Positions 24,709 through 31,635 of a DNA stretch of 44,810 bases are shown here, piece after piece (the stretch's first letter is position 1; every line of letters starts with the position of its first letter). The stretch comes from Frankiaceae bacterium (lineage in GTDB: Bacteria; Actinomycetota; Actinomycetes; JADGOV01): assembly GCA_017882785.1 (NCBI GenBank), contig JADGOV010000014.1:1-44810 (forward strand), given 5' to 3'. The notes under the pieces were generated by a model, which worked only from the letters and a program-made list of their open reading frames with translations, was not told the DNA's origin and searched no databases. The translations under genes were made by a program, and so were the position numbers.

Positions 24709-25638
24709 CTAACTCCCGTTGGCGTCGGCCAGCAGGCCGAACACCCGCCAGCGCTCGCCCAGCGGCGCCACAGCGAGGAAGAAATGGCCGGGCGGGCCAA
24801 CCACCTCGACGAGTCGACTCCAGTTGTCGACGCCGCTGCCGAAGGCCGCCAGGAAGGCGCGCGTCGAGGGACCCTCCACCAGCCGGGAGGTGCCACCGAC
24901 CCGCCAGGTGCCCTTGGTGGTGCACGGTGCGGCGGCCAGGTCCGGGGCGCCGAGCAACTGACCGGCGTACTGCAGGGCGCGACTGGCCCGCTGGTCGCAG
25001 GCCGTCCGGGCACTGACCCAGGCTCGAGCTGCCGCGCGGGCCCCCGAGTCGGCGGGGAGGCCGGCCACGCTGTCGATCGGGTCGGGCTCGACCAACCAGC
25101 CATGAGCGCCGCGCAGCGCAAGGTAGGTGTCGTTGCTGCGGGCCGGCACGTAGCCGGAGATGGCGTCGAGACGGGGCACCTGACGGACCTGCACCGGCAC
25201 GGCAACCCCACCGGTGGTCGCTGTGGGCGGGCCGAGGAGACGGAAAGAGGTCGGGCGCGGCAGCGAGGTCAGCGCGAACGACCACTGGGCGAGGGAACCG
25301 TATCTGGCGCGGGTCGCCGTCGGCAGCAGTTCATACGCGGCCCGGTCGTTGCCCGCTGTGCGGGCGCCCAGGTAGGCGGCGACGGCCGCCCGGGGGGCGG
25401 CTGTGGCGGTGGTGGGAAGCGGTGTTGCGGCGCCGAGCAGGTGTGCGGAGGCGCGTGTTCCGGGCGAACCCGGGAAGGTGAACGCCTTGACAGAGGCCCG
25501 CTGCCCGTCGGCTGAGGCGTCCGTCCGCAGCAGCGCGTTGGTGCCGACAGCGCCCACGAGGCCCAGCAGACCGATGCCGGCGACGGCCGCCAGCGTGCGG
25601 CGCGGTCGCCGTGCAACCAGCCGGAGCGGCCCTCTCAC
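24709..25638 (-). CDS. Membrane-anchored protein with two NTF2-like repeats
   Basis: This 309-residue protein has a basic N-terminus, a membrane helix or signal anchor at about 16-36 and a large outer domain that seems to hold two consecutive NTF2-like units: RAAVAAYLGARTAGNDRAAY...HGWLVEPDP (about 85-190) and RAAARAWVSARTACDQRASR...ERWRVFGLLAD (about 200-306). A pair of cysteines (in TACDQR and APCTTK) could form a disulfide. I do not know a named family. It lies upstream of DUF4331-TPR-NicO on the same strand and is probably part of that exported system. The ATG at 25638 is the only sensible start. Confidence 0.72.
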   Translation of the reverse strand: MRGPLRLVARRPRRTLAAVAGIGLLGLVGAVGTNALLRTDASADGQRASVKAFTFPGSPGTRASAHLLGAATPLPTTATAAPRAAVAAYLGARTAGNDRAAYELLPTATRARYGSLAQWSFALTSLPRPTSFRLLGPPTATTGGVAVPVQVRQVPRLDAISGYVPARSNDTYLALRGAHGWLVEPDPIDSVAGLPADSGARAAARAWVSARTACDQRASRALQYAGQLLGAPDLAAAPCTTKGTWRVGGTSRLVEGPSTRAFLAAFGSGVDNWSRLVEVVGPPGHFFLAVAPLGERWRVFGLLADANGS

Positions 25639-25850
25639 GGGAGGACGTCCTGTGCTGTGCCTGTCGCCGCCCCTGTCATGTCAACGTGTTCGGTGCAGGC
25701 CCGCGGTTGGATTGCGCCAGCCGATGCTTTCCTGGCGGCGATACTTCAAGGAGGGGCCCAGCACTTCAAGGAGGGGCACAGCCGCTGGTCTCGACGCCCG
25801 AAGGCGTTCACTGTGTGCTAGGAGCTGCTGACGGAAGGAGAGGGAATCGG
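25639..25850. repeat. Divergent region with a 20-bp tandem duplication
   Basis: The gap between the NTF2-like gene and the racemase gene contains a tandem pair of 20-mers at 25743-25762 and 25763-25782, differing at one base. Each copy contains AAGGAGGGG, which looks like a ribosome-binding site but is not followed by a usable reading frame. The genuine ribosome-binding site for the rightward gene is GGAAGGAGAGGG at 25831-25842. No clear promoter is recognised. Confidence 0.6.
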
Positions 25851-27065
25851 GTGTCTCGGAACGATGAGGAGGCGTGGGGTGCGTACGGGGACCCGCCGCT
25901 GACCGGGTTGCGAGTGCTCGACCTGTCCCGGCTGCTTCCTGGCGGCTACTGCACGCTGGTCCTCGCCGACCTCGGGGCCGACGTGATCAAGGTTGAGGAG
26001 CCGGGACGGGGGGACACGCTGCGGGCGTGGCCGCCGCCGGCGTCGAACGGGATCTCGGGACCCTACCTCGCCCTCAATCGCGGGAAGCGCTCCCTGACCT
26101 GCAATCTGAAGAATCCTGACGGCCGTGAGGTGCTGCGCGACCTCGTGCGGTCCGCCGATGTCCTCGTCGAGTCCTTCCGGCCGGGCGTGATGGACCGGTT
26201 GGGCACCGGGTACGCGGCGCTGTCCGAGATCAACCCGAGACTGATCTACGCGGCGATCTCCGGCTTCGGCGCTGACGGCGCGCGGGCGCAGCTTGCCGGG
26301 CACGATCTCAACTACCTGGCGATCTCCGGCGCGTTGTCCTTTTCCGGTACCACGGAGTCCGGTCCGTGGCAGCCGGGCGTGCAGGTCGCCGATCTGGGTG
26401 GTGGCGCGCTGCTGGCACTGGTGGCGGTCCTGGCCGCACTGCGGGCGCGGGATCGGAGCGGTCGCGGTCAGTTCTGCGATGTGGCCATGAGCGACGGCGT
26501 GCTGTCCTGGCTGACGGTGCACGCCGGGGCGTACGCCGTGTCCGGCCGGCCGCCCCAGCCGGGACGGGAGCTACTCAACGGAGGCTACGCCTGCTACACG
26601 GTGTATGAGTGTTCCGACGGGCTGTCGGTGGCGGTCGGCGCGTTGGAAACCGGGTTCTTCGCCACCCTGTGCCAGGTGCTGGACCTTCCGGAGCTCATCG
26701 ACTGGCAGTACGACCGCGACCGCCAGGAGGAGCTGCGGGCCCGGCTGGCGGCCGTTTTCGCCAGCCGGTCGCGAGCGGATTGGCTGGATTGGCTGACCGG
26801 GTTGGACGTTTGCGTGACTCCTGTCCAGGACCTGGCCGAGGCCTACGCCGATCCGACGCACCGCGACCGGGGCGTGGTCATCGACCAGCAGCTGGCGGAC
26901 GGGTCGACGTTCTCCGTGCCGGGGGTGGTGCCCCGGCTGTCGGCGACCCCCGGCGTGCCCGGCCCTGTCGCGGCCCAGCTGGGAGCCGACACCGACTCGG
27001 TGCTTGCTGACCTCGGTCGGGACACGGCGGCCATCGCGGCCCTGCGGGCAACGGGGGCGGTGTGA
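25851..27065 (+). CDS. Alpha-methylacyl-CoA racemase-like protein (CaiB/BaiF family)
   Basis: This 404-residue protein belongs to the family III CoA transferases and most resembles methylacyl-CoA racemase (Mcr) of M. tuberculosis. The three catalytic residues of Mcr (H126, D156 and E241) have clear counterparts: H141 in AGHDLNYLAISG, D171 in VQVADLGGGAL and E246 in VAVGALETGFF. It should invert the 2-methyl centre of branched acyl-CoA esters for beta-oxidation; a transferase role is less likely. The N-terminal GLRVLDLSRLLPGGYCTLVL and PGVMDRLGTGYAAL are family typical. GTG 25851 has a strong ribosome-binding site; codons further upstream are not protein-like. Its stop overlaps the next start by GTGA. 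Confidence 0.87.
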   Translation: MSRNDEEAWGAYGDPPLTGLRVLDLSRLLPGGYCTLVLADLGADVIKVEEPGRGDTLRAWPPPASNGISGPYLALNRGKRSLTCNLKNPDGREVLRDLVRSADVLVESFRPGVMDRLGTGYAALSEINPRLIYAAISGFGADGARAQLAGHDLNYLAISGALSFSGTTESGPWQPGVQVADLGGGALLALVAVLAALRARDRSGRGQFCDVAMSDGVLSWLTVHAGAYAVSGRPPQPGRELLNGGYACYTVYECSDGLSVAVGALETGFFATLCQVLDLPELIDWQYDRDRQEELRARLAAVFASRSRADWLDWLTGLDVCVTPVQDLAEAYADPTHRDRGVVIDQQLADGSTFSVPGVVPRLSATPGVPGPVAAQLGADTDSVLADLGRDTAAIAALRATGAV

Positions 27066-28444
27066 GCGCCGCAGCGGGTGCCGATGCCGAGGGTGCCGGG
27101 CGCGAGGAGCCCACGCGACTGCCGGAGACCGTTCGGCTGCCGGAGACCGTTCGGCTGCCGGAGGCGGTGCGACTGCGGGTGGTGGCGGTGACCGCCGACC
27201 GACTGGGCGAGTTGCCGGTGGAGCAGACACCGCCATCACTGCGCCGCATCGCGCGCTTCGCGCCGGCGAAACGGGCCCGACTGGGGGCGGTGGCCATCGC
27301 CTCGGCCCTGGAGAGCGACCCGGACTTCCGGGAGCGCGTGGCGGATTCCCTGCGGGCGGCCCTTCCCGAGTTGACCGCCGCGCTGGAGTCCGGCTCCCCG
27401 CTGCCCGCGCTGCCCATCGAGGAGGCCGCGGCCGCCGCGTACCTGCTCGACTCGCCCGGCTGGCGCGGGCTGGTCGAGGACGCCGAGGCGGCTGCCGTGG
27501 AGGCCGCGTCGGCGGCGACCAGGTCGGCGTCCACCGCGGTGATCGCGCGGCTGCGCGAACAGCTCGACGCGCTGCGTGCGGAACGGCGAACCGAAGCGGA
27601 GCGGCTGCGCGCGGAGGTGACGGCGTCGCGGGCTGAGATAGCCGGGCTGCGTCGACGGCTGGGTGACGCGCGAGAACGGGCCCGCGGCGCGGAGGCGGAG
27701 GCGGTCCGCCTGGGCGTCGAGGCGGAAGCCGACCGGACGGCCTCGGCCGCCGCGGTGCTGGCCGCCGATACTGAGGCCCGGCGGCTGCGGGCCAAGCTCG
27801 GCGAGGCGGAAAGTTCGTTGGAAAGCGCCAGGAGGGCCGCGCGGGAGGGTCGGGGCGCGGCCGACGTGCGGCTGCGCATGTTGTTGGACACCGTCGTGGA
27901 CGCGGCCACGGGACTGCGTCGCGAACTCGCCTTGCCTCCAGCAACCGAACGTCCGGCGGACGCCGTGGTCGCGGAGATGCTGGCCGTCTCCGCCGGGAAC
28001 GCCGTCCCGGCTGCCCGCGGACTGGAAGAGGACGATCCGGCGATCGTCGAGCAGCTGCTGGCGCTGCCCCGGGTGCATGTCATCGTCGACGGCTACAACG
28101 TTACGAAGACCGGATACGGCGGGCTGCCGCTGGAGGATCAGCGCAACCGGCTGGTCTCCTCCCTGGCCGGAATCGCCGCGCGCACCGGCGCGGAGGTGAC
28201 GGTGGTCTTCGACGGGACCGACGTGCAGGGCGTGCGGGTCCAGACGCCCCGTGGCGTACGGATGGTCTTCAGCCTGCACGGCGAGATCGCGGATGACCGC
28301 ATCCGGTTGCTGGTGGCCGCCGAGCCGGCCGGCCGCCCGGTCGTGGTCGTCTCCTCCGACCGGGAGGTCGCGGAGGCCATCCGACGCTCCGGTGCCCGGT
28401 CGGTGAGTTCGGCAGCGCTGCTGCGGATCCTGGGCCGCAACTGA
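27062..28444 (+). CDS. NYN-domain (YacP-like) protein with coiled coil
   Basis: This 460-residue protein ends with a PIN-like NYN nuclease domain from about residue 335: VHVIVDGYNVTKTGYGG, EVTVVFDGTD and VVVVSSDREVAEAIRRSGAR. The acidic residues needed for metal binding (Asp in VDGYN, FDGTD and SSDRE) are present, so RNA cleavage is plausible. The central part (about 150-280) is an Ala/Arg/Glu-rich coiled coil. Near the N-terminus an 18-bp unit is repeated three times (27119-27172), giving LPETVR-LPETVR-LPEAVR. The start at GTG 27062 overlaps the racemase stop. A role in RNA processing is inferred from the domain only. Confidence 0.85.
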   Translation: MSAAAGADAEGAGREEPTRLPETVRLPETVRLPEAVRLRVVAVTADRLGELPVEQTPPSLRRIARFAPAKRARLGAVAIASALESDPDFRERVADSLRAALPELTAALESGSPLPALPIEEAAAAAYLLDSPGWRGLVEDAEAAAVEAASAATRSASTAVIARLREQLDALRAERRTEAERLRAEVTASRAEIAGLRRRLGDARERARGAEAEAVRLGVEAEADRTASAAAVLAADTEARRLRAKLGEAESSLESARRAAREGRGAADVRLRMLLDTVVDAATGLRRELALPPATERPADAVVAEMLAVSAGNAVPAARGLEEDDPAIVEQLLALPRVHVIVDGYNVTKTGYGGLPLEDQRNRLVSSLAGIAARTGAEVTVVFDGTDVQGVRVQTPRGVRMVFSLHGEIADDRIRLLVAAEPAGRPVVVVSSDREVAEAIRRSGARSVSSAALLRILGRN

Positions 28445-28519
28445 CTGCGCGCGATTGTCGTACGCCTCGCCTAGCCTGCCGAGCAGGCCGTGAAGGCCGA
28501 GAGTCGTGAAGGGAGAGCC

Positions 28520-28798
28520 ATGCTCATCGATTGCGACCATTGTGTGGTCCGCGGGCTGGCGTGCGGTGACTGCGTGGTGTCGGTGCTGCTCGGTAGCACA
28601 CCGGAGGACGCCGTCGGTGACGTGCCGCCTCGCCCGACCTACGTCAGCACAGCGCGGGCGGACCTCGTGCGGGCGGAGCCGGTTCAGCCGGAGCCGGTTC
28701 AGGTCGATTCCGCGTCCGTCGCTGCGCTGGACGCTCTCGCTGCTTGTGGACTCGTGCCGCCGCTGCGACTGGTGCTACCGGACACGGGTACTGGCTAG
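28520..28798 (+). CDS. Small Cys-rich conserved actinobacterial protein
   Basis: This 92-residue protein begins MLIDCDHCVVRGLACGDCVV, with two CxxC pairs (C5/C8 and C15/C18) that could hold a zinc ion or cluster, followed by a variable middle with an EPVQPEPVQ duplication (28676-28702 in DNA) and a C-terminal Leu/Ala-rich helix. The function is unknown. The ATG at 28520 has a GGGAGAG ribosome-binding site; an upstream in-frame GTG at 28490 is possible but has no such site. It lies just before the c-di-AMP riboswitch of the NlpC/P60 gene. Confidence 0.72.
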   Translation: MLIDCDHCVVRGLACGDCVVSVLLGSTPEDAVGDVPPRPTYVSTARADLVRAEPVQPEPVQVDSASVAALDALAACGLVPPLRLVLPDTGTG

Positions 28799-28809
28799 GG
28801 ATACCCCCT

Positions 28810-28839
28810 TTGGGGCGGGTTGCCCGCTCCGCGTAGAAT
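28810..28839 (+). promoter_or_regulatory. Possible promoter for the riboswitch-NlpC/P60 transcript
   Basis: TTGGGG (28810-28815) and TAGAAT (28834-28839) are 18 nt apart and would start transcription near 28846, just before the riboswitch. The -35 overlaps a CCCC-TTT-GGGG and a GCGGG-TTG-CCCGC hairpin (28805-28827) that may terminate the preceding gene. Confidence 0.4.
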
Positions 28840-28884
28840 TCCGGGCAGTCAGGCTGATTTCGCGCCGCCCGTCAGGGGTAGCCG

Positions 28885-29036
28885 CAGCCCGGCACCGCCG
28901 AGTTGCGTCGCTCCCATCAAGAGCGACCGAGCCGGGGACCCAAACGTTCCTGGGGTGAATCCGGGCGCCTGTTCATCGGTGCCTGGTAGGGCGATCTTCC
29001 CGCCCGAATCCGACAGCTGACCTGGTAGGCGGTCGA
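28885..29036 (+). promoter_or_regulatory. c-di-AMP riboswitch (ydaO/yuaA class)
   Basis: The leader of the NlpC/P60 gene matches the ydaO consensus. A hairpin TCGCTC...GAGCGA (28909-28926) is followed by GGGGACCCAAA (about 28934), GGGGTGAATC (about 28952), GTAGGG (about 28986) and the signature segment CGAATCCGACAGCTGACC then TGGTAGGC (29005-29030). P1 closes with ACCGCC (28894-28899) pairing perfectly with GGCGGT (29028-29033). In Streptomyces this class turns off resuscitation-promoting and cell-wall hydrolase genes when c-di-AMP is high. The ribosome-binding site GAAGAAGGAG lies directly after P1, so the switch could act on transcription or translation. Confidence 0.92.
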
Positions 29037-29057
29037 GGAAGAAGGAGTTCCGCCTCC

Positions 29058-30164
29058 GTGGCGACCGCCGATCGGGCCTGCGCGCCTGCCTGCCCCCCTG
29101 TCCGCGACACACCGGCTCGTGCGAGACGCTCCGTCGCCGGTTCCCGCCGGCGCAAGCCCTCCCTCCGGCTTCCCGTCGCCCTCGCCGCAGTCGTGGCGAC
29201 CGTGCCGGGCGCCCTGGCCGGCGCCGCCTCAGCGTCCCCCCCTTCTCGGGCACGGCACAGCGCGAGCCCGACCAGCGCGAGTGTCGCGGCGCAGGTGCGT
29301 GCGCTGCAGCACCAGGCCGATGACCTGGTCGAGGCCTATGACCATGCCACCGTGGGGCTGACCGCCGCTGGTCGGCGAGCCGCCGCCGCGGCGGCGTCCG
29401 CCAACGCGGCCGAACGCCGCACGGTCGCGCTTCGACGCACCCTCGGTGTACTGGTGTCGGCCGCCTACCAGTCCGGTTCCGGTGGTGTCGGCGCTGTCGC
29501 CACCCTGCTGAACAGTGAGGACCCGCAGCACTTCCTCGATCGAGCGTCGTCGCTGTCCGCCGCCGCGCACGACCAGCAGGCCCGCTTCGACCAGTACGAG
29601 AAGACTCGGGCCGCTTTCCGCGCCGCGCAGGCCAAGGCCGCCGCCGACTCGGCCGAGAGCCGCCGGCTCCAGCTGGGACTCGCCGGCCGCCGCAAGCAGA
29701 TCGAGTCCTCGCTGGTCCAACAGGAGCAGTTGCTGGGCCGACTGAGCCCCGGCCTGCGGCAGGCCCTCATCTCCTCGCGTTCCACGTCGGTGCCGCTGGC
29801 CAGCATCCCGGCCACCGGCCGAGCGGCTGTGGCCATCCGCTTCGCTTACGCCCAGCTCGGCAAGCCCTACCGATGGGGAGCGGCCGGACCGGGGGCGTAT
29901 GACTGTTCGGGACTGACAATGACCGCGTGGCACGCCTCCGGCGTGAGCCTCCCACATTCGGCCCAGGCACAGTTCGCCTCGCGGCCGCATGTGGCGACCG
30001 GTGCGCTGCGTCCCGGCGATCTGGTGTTCTTCGGCAGTCCCATTCACCACGTCGGTCTCTACATCGGCGGCGGGAACATGATCGCGGCGCCGCACACCGG
30101 CGATGTTGTCAAGATCCAACCGGCGATCAGGGGAGGTTTCACCGGAGCATCGCGACCCGGGTGA
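29058..30164 (+). CDS. Secreted NlpC/P60 peptidoglycan endopeptidase
   Basis: This 368-residue exported enzyme has an N-terminal signal sequence with an extended basic region (hydrophobic core about 36-54), an Ala-rich coiled coil (about 75-235) and a C-terminal NlpC/P60 domain (about 255-360). The catalytic triad is C283 (YDCSGLTMTAW), a histidine in PIHHVGLYIGGG near 331 and a second one in AAPHTGD near 346. It should cleave the peptide stem of peptidoglycan (D-Glu to diaminopimelate bond) like RipA/Rv2190c, with the coiled coil controlling access. The start is GTG 29058, 10 nt after the AAGGAG site. It is controlled by the upstream c-di-AMP riboswitch, linking wall hydrolysis to osmotic signalling. 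Confidence 0.93.
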   Translation: MATADRACAPACPPVRDTPARARRSVAGSRRRKPSLRLPVALAAVVATVPGALAGAASASPPSRARHSASPTSASVAAQVRALQHQADDLVEAYDHATVGLTAAGRRAAAAAASANAAERRTVALRRTLGVLVSAAYQSGSGGVGAVATLLNSEDPQHFLDRASSLSAAAHDQQARFDQYEKTRAAFRAAQAKAAADSAESRRLQLGLAGRRKQIESSLVQQEQLLGRLSPGLRQALISSRSTSVPLASIPATGRAAVAIRFAYAQLGKPYRWGAAGPGAYDCSGLTMTAWHASGVSLPHSAQAQFASRPHVATGALRPGDLVFFGSPIHHVGLYIGGGNMIAAPHTGDVVKIQPAIRGGFTGASRPG

Positions 30165-30210
30165 GCGCACGTTCCACGGGCGTTGGCGCTCTGTCGTGGT
30201 AGGGGCCACC

Positions 30211-30216
30211 TAGACT
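30211..30216 (+). promoter_or_regulatory. -10 element TAGACT before the 22-codon leader frame
   Basis: TAGACT ends 6 nt before a GTG at 30223, which opens a short frame. The distance suits leaderless transcription. No convincing -35 box is seen. Confidence 0.45.
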
Positions 30217-30222
30217 CGGCTC

Positions 30223-30291
30223 GTGACCGCACGCCGCATCCGCCGGTGGCGTGCAGGGGTTGAGCCGGCGTGCGGTCTGCCCAGGCGGTGA
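30223..30291 (+). CDS. Candidate 22-aa leader peptide coupled to the peptidase gene
   Basis: A frame from GTG 30223 to TGA 30289-30291 encodes a strongly basic 22-residue peptide starting MTARRIRRWRAG and ending GLPRR. It begins right after a TAGACT -10 element and ends in a GTGA overlap with a GTG (30288) that is in frame with the metallopeptidase. Either it is a leader that couples translation of the peptidase, or the peptidase gene is shifted near its 5' end. Confidence 0.4.
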   Translation: MTARRIRRWRAGVEPACGLPRR

Positions 30292-31625
30292 GGTGTTCCC
30301 GGGCCGTCACGGCAGCTGCCGCGGCGATCATCGCTACGGCCATGATCATCGCCTCGGCCATGATCGCCGCCACGGCAGCGGCAGAACGAACAACGCGGGC
30401 GCCAGCCACACTCACTCCAGCCGCCGCCGTCTCCGCCGCCACGGCCGGGCGCGCCGCCGGAATCGCCGCTGTGCTCGCTCAGCGGGCGGACGCGCTGCGC
30501 AGCCACGATCGAGGCCGCTTCCTGGCCACGGTCGACGGCGCCGTGCCGACCTTCCAGCAGAGCCAGAGCCGGCTGTACACGGCGCTGGCGACGGTGCGCT
30601 TCGCGTCCTGGCGCTATCAGCTCGACGCGCCGGATGTCGGTCGCCGCGTGCCGAACCCGGCCCGCTTCCGGGGTGCGTCGGAGGTCTACGCGCCGCGCTC
30701 GGTCCTGGTGCGTTACCAACTCGCCGGCTTCGACACCCAGCCCGCTGCCACCTTCGCCGCCCTGACCTTCCTCCGGCGCGGGGACCGGTGGCTGCTGGCA
30801 GCCGACACGGACTTCGACGCCACGGGGACACCGACCCAGCGGGAGGTCTGGGACTTCGGCCCGCTGGTCACGGTGACCGGCCGCCACAGCCTCGTCCTCG
30901 GCCACCCCGCCTCCCGCCGCCTCCTGTCCGACATGGCCGACCACGCGGATGATGCCGTGCCGGCGGTGTCCGCTGTATGGGGAAGCGGGTGGCCGCAACG
31001 CGTGGTGGTCGTGGTCCCGGCCAGCCTGCGCGAGTTCGCTGCCGTTGTCGGCAGGCCGACGGCGGCGCTGAGCGGGATCGCGGCGATGGCGACGGCGGAA
31101 CTCGACGCGGGGCCCGGGACGGCGCCGGCCGTCGGCAACCGTGTTGTCGTCAATCCGAGCACTCTCGGGCAGCTGGGCGCCCTCGGCGAGCACGTGGTTC
31201 TCACCCACGAGGTCACCCATGTCGCGGCGCGCTCGGCCACCTCGCGCACGGCGCCGCCGTGGCTGGTGGAGGGCTTTGCCGACTATGTGGCCTACCGGGG
31301 CGTCCGACTGCCCGCGAGTACGATCGCCTGGCAGCTGACGGACGGGCTCCGGGCCCGGCGCCTGCCCGCCAGGCTTCCGGGCCGGGCGGACTTTGCGGCC
31401 TCGAACCCCTCACCCAACCTCGCCTATGAGGAAGCGTGGCTCGCAGTGCGGATGATTGCCGAGCAGCTCGGCCGCGACGGGCTCGTGAGGTTCTACCGGA
31501 GCGTCGCCGGCGCGTCCGCCGCCGGGATGGCGGCCCTCGCGGACGGGCTACAGGCGCAGCTTGGCCTTTCACCCAGCGCGTTCACCGTGCGGTGGCAGGA
31601 CTACCTCCGATCGGAGTTGGGGTGA
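30288..31625 (+). CDS. Secreted gluzincin-type metallopeptidase (peptidase MA-like)
   Basis: This protein has about 445 residues: an N-terminal signal sequence rich in Ala, Ile and Met, a domain of about 200 residues resembling an NTF2-like fold, and a C-terminal peptidase domain with the zinc motif HEVTH (31206-31220) and the third ligand in WLVEGFADYVAY about 17 residues later. This is the pattern of the peptidase MA group. The signal region contains an 18-bp unit (30327-30344) repeated directly (30345-30362) and partly a third time. The start at 30288 gives a GTGA overlap with the short leader frame; GTG 30270 is an alternative. The substrate is unknown, but the neighbours suggest envelope proteins. 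Confidence 0.8.
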   Translation: MRCSRAVTAAAAAIIATAMIIASAMIAATAAAERTTRAPATLTPAAAVSAATAGRAAGIAAVLAQRADALRSHDRGRFLATVDGAVPTFQQSQSRLYTALATVRFASWRYQLDAPDVGRRVPNPARFRGASEVYAPRSVLVRYQLAGFDTQPAATFAALTFLRRGDRWLLAADTDFDATGTPTQREVWDFGPLVTVTGRHSLVLGHPASRRLLSDMADHADDAVPAVSAVWGSGWPQRVVVVVPASLREFAAVVGRPTAALSGIAAMATAELDAGPGTAPAVGNRVVVNPSTLGQLGALGEHVVLTHEVTHVAARSATSRTAPPWLVEGFADYVAYRGVRLPASTIAWQLTDGLRARRLPARLPGRADFAASNPSPNLAYEEAWLAVRMIAEQLGRDGLVRFYRSVAGASAAGMAALADGLQAQLGLSPSAFTVRWQDYLRSELG

Positions 31626-31635
31626 GGCTGGGGTG

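Noticed and set aside
27119-27172. LPETV repeats as sortase (LPxTG) sorting signals
   Set aside because: The motif lies at the N-terminus of a cytoplasmic protein, lacks the Gly, and has no following hydrophobic helix or basic tail.
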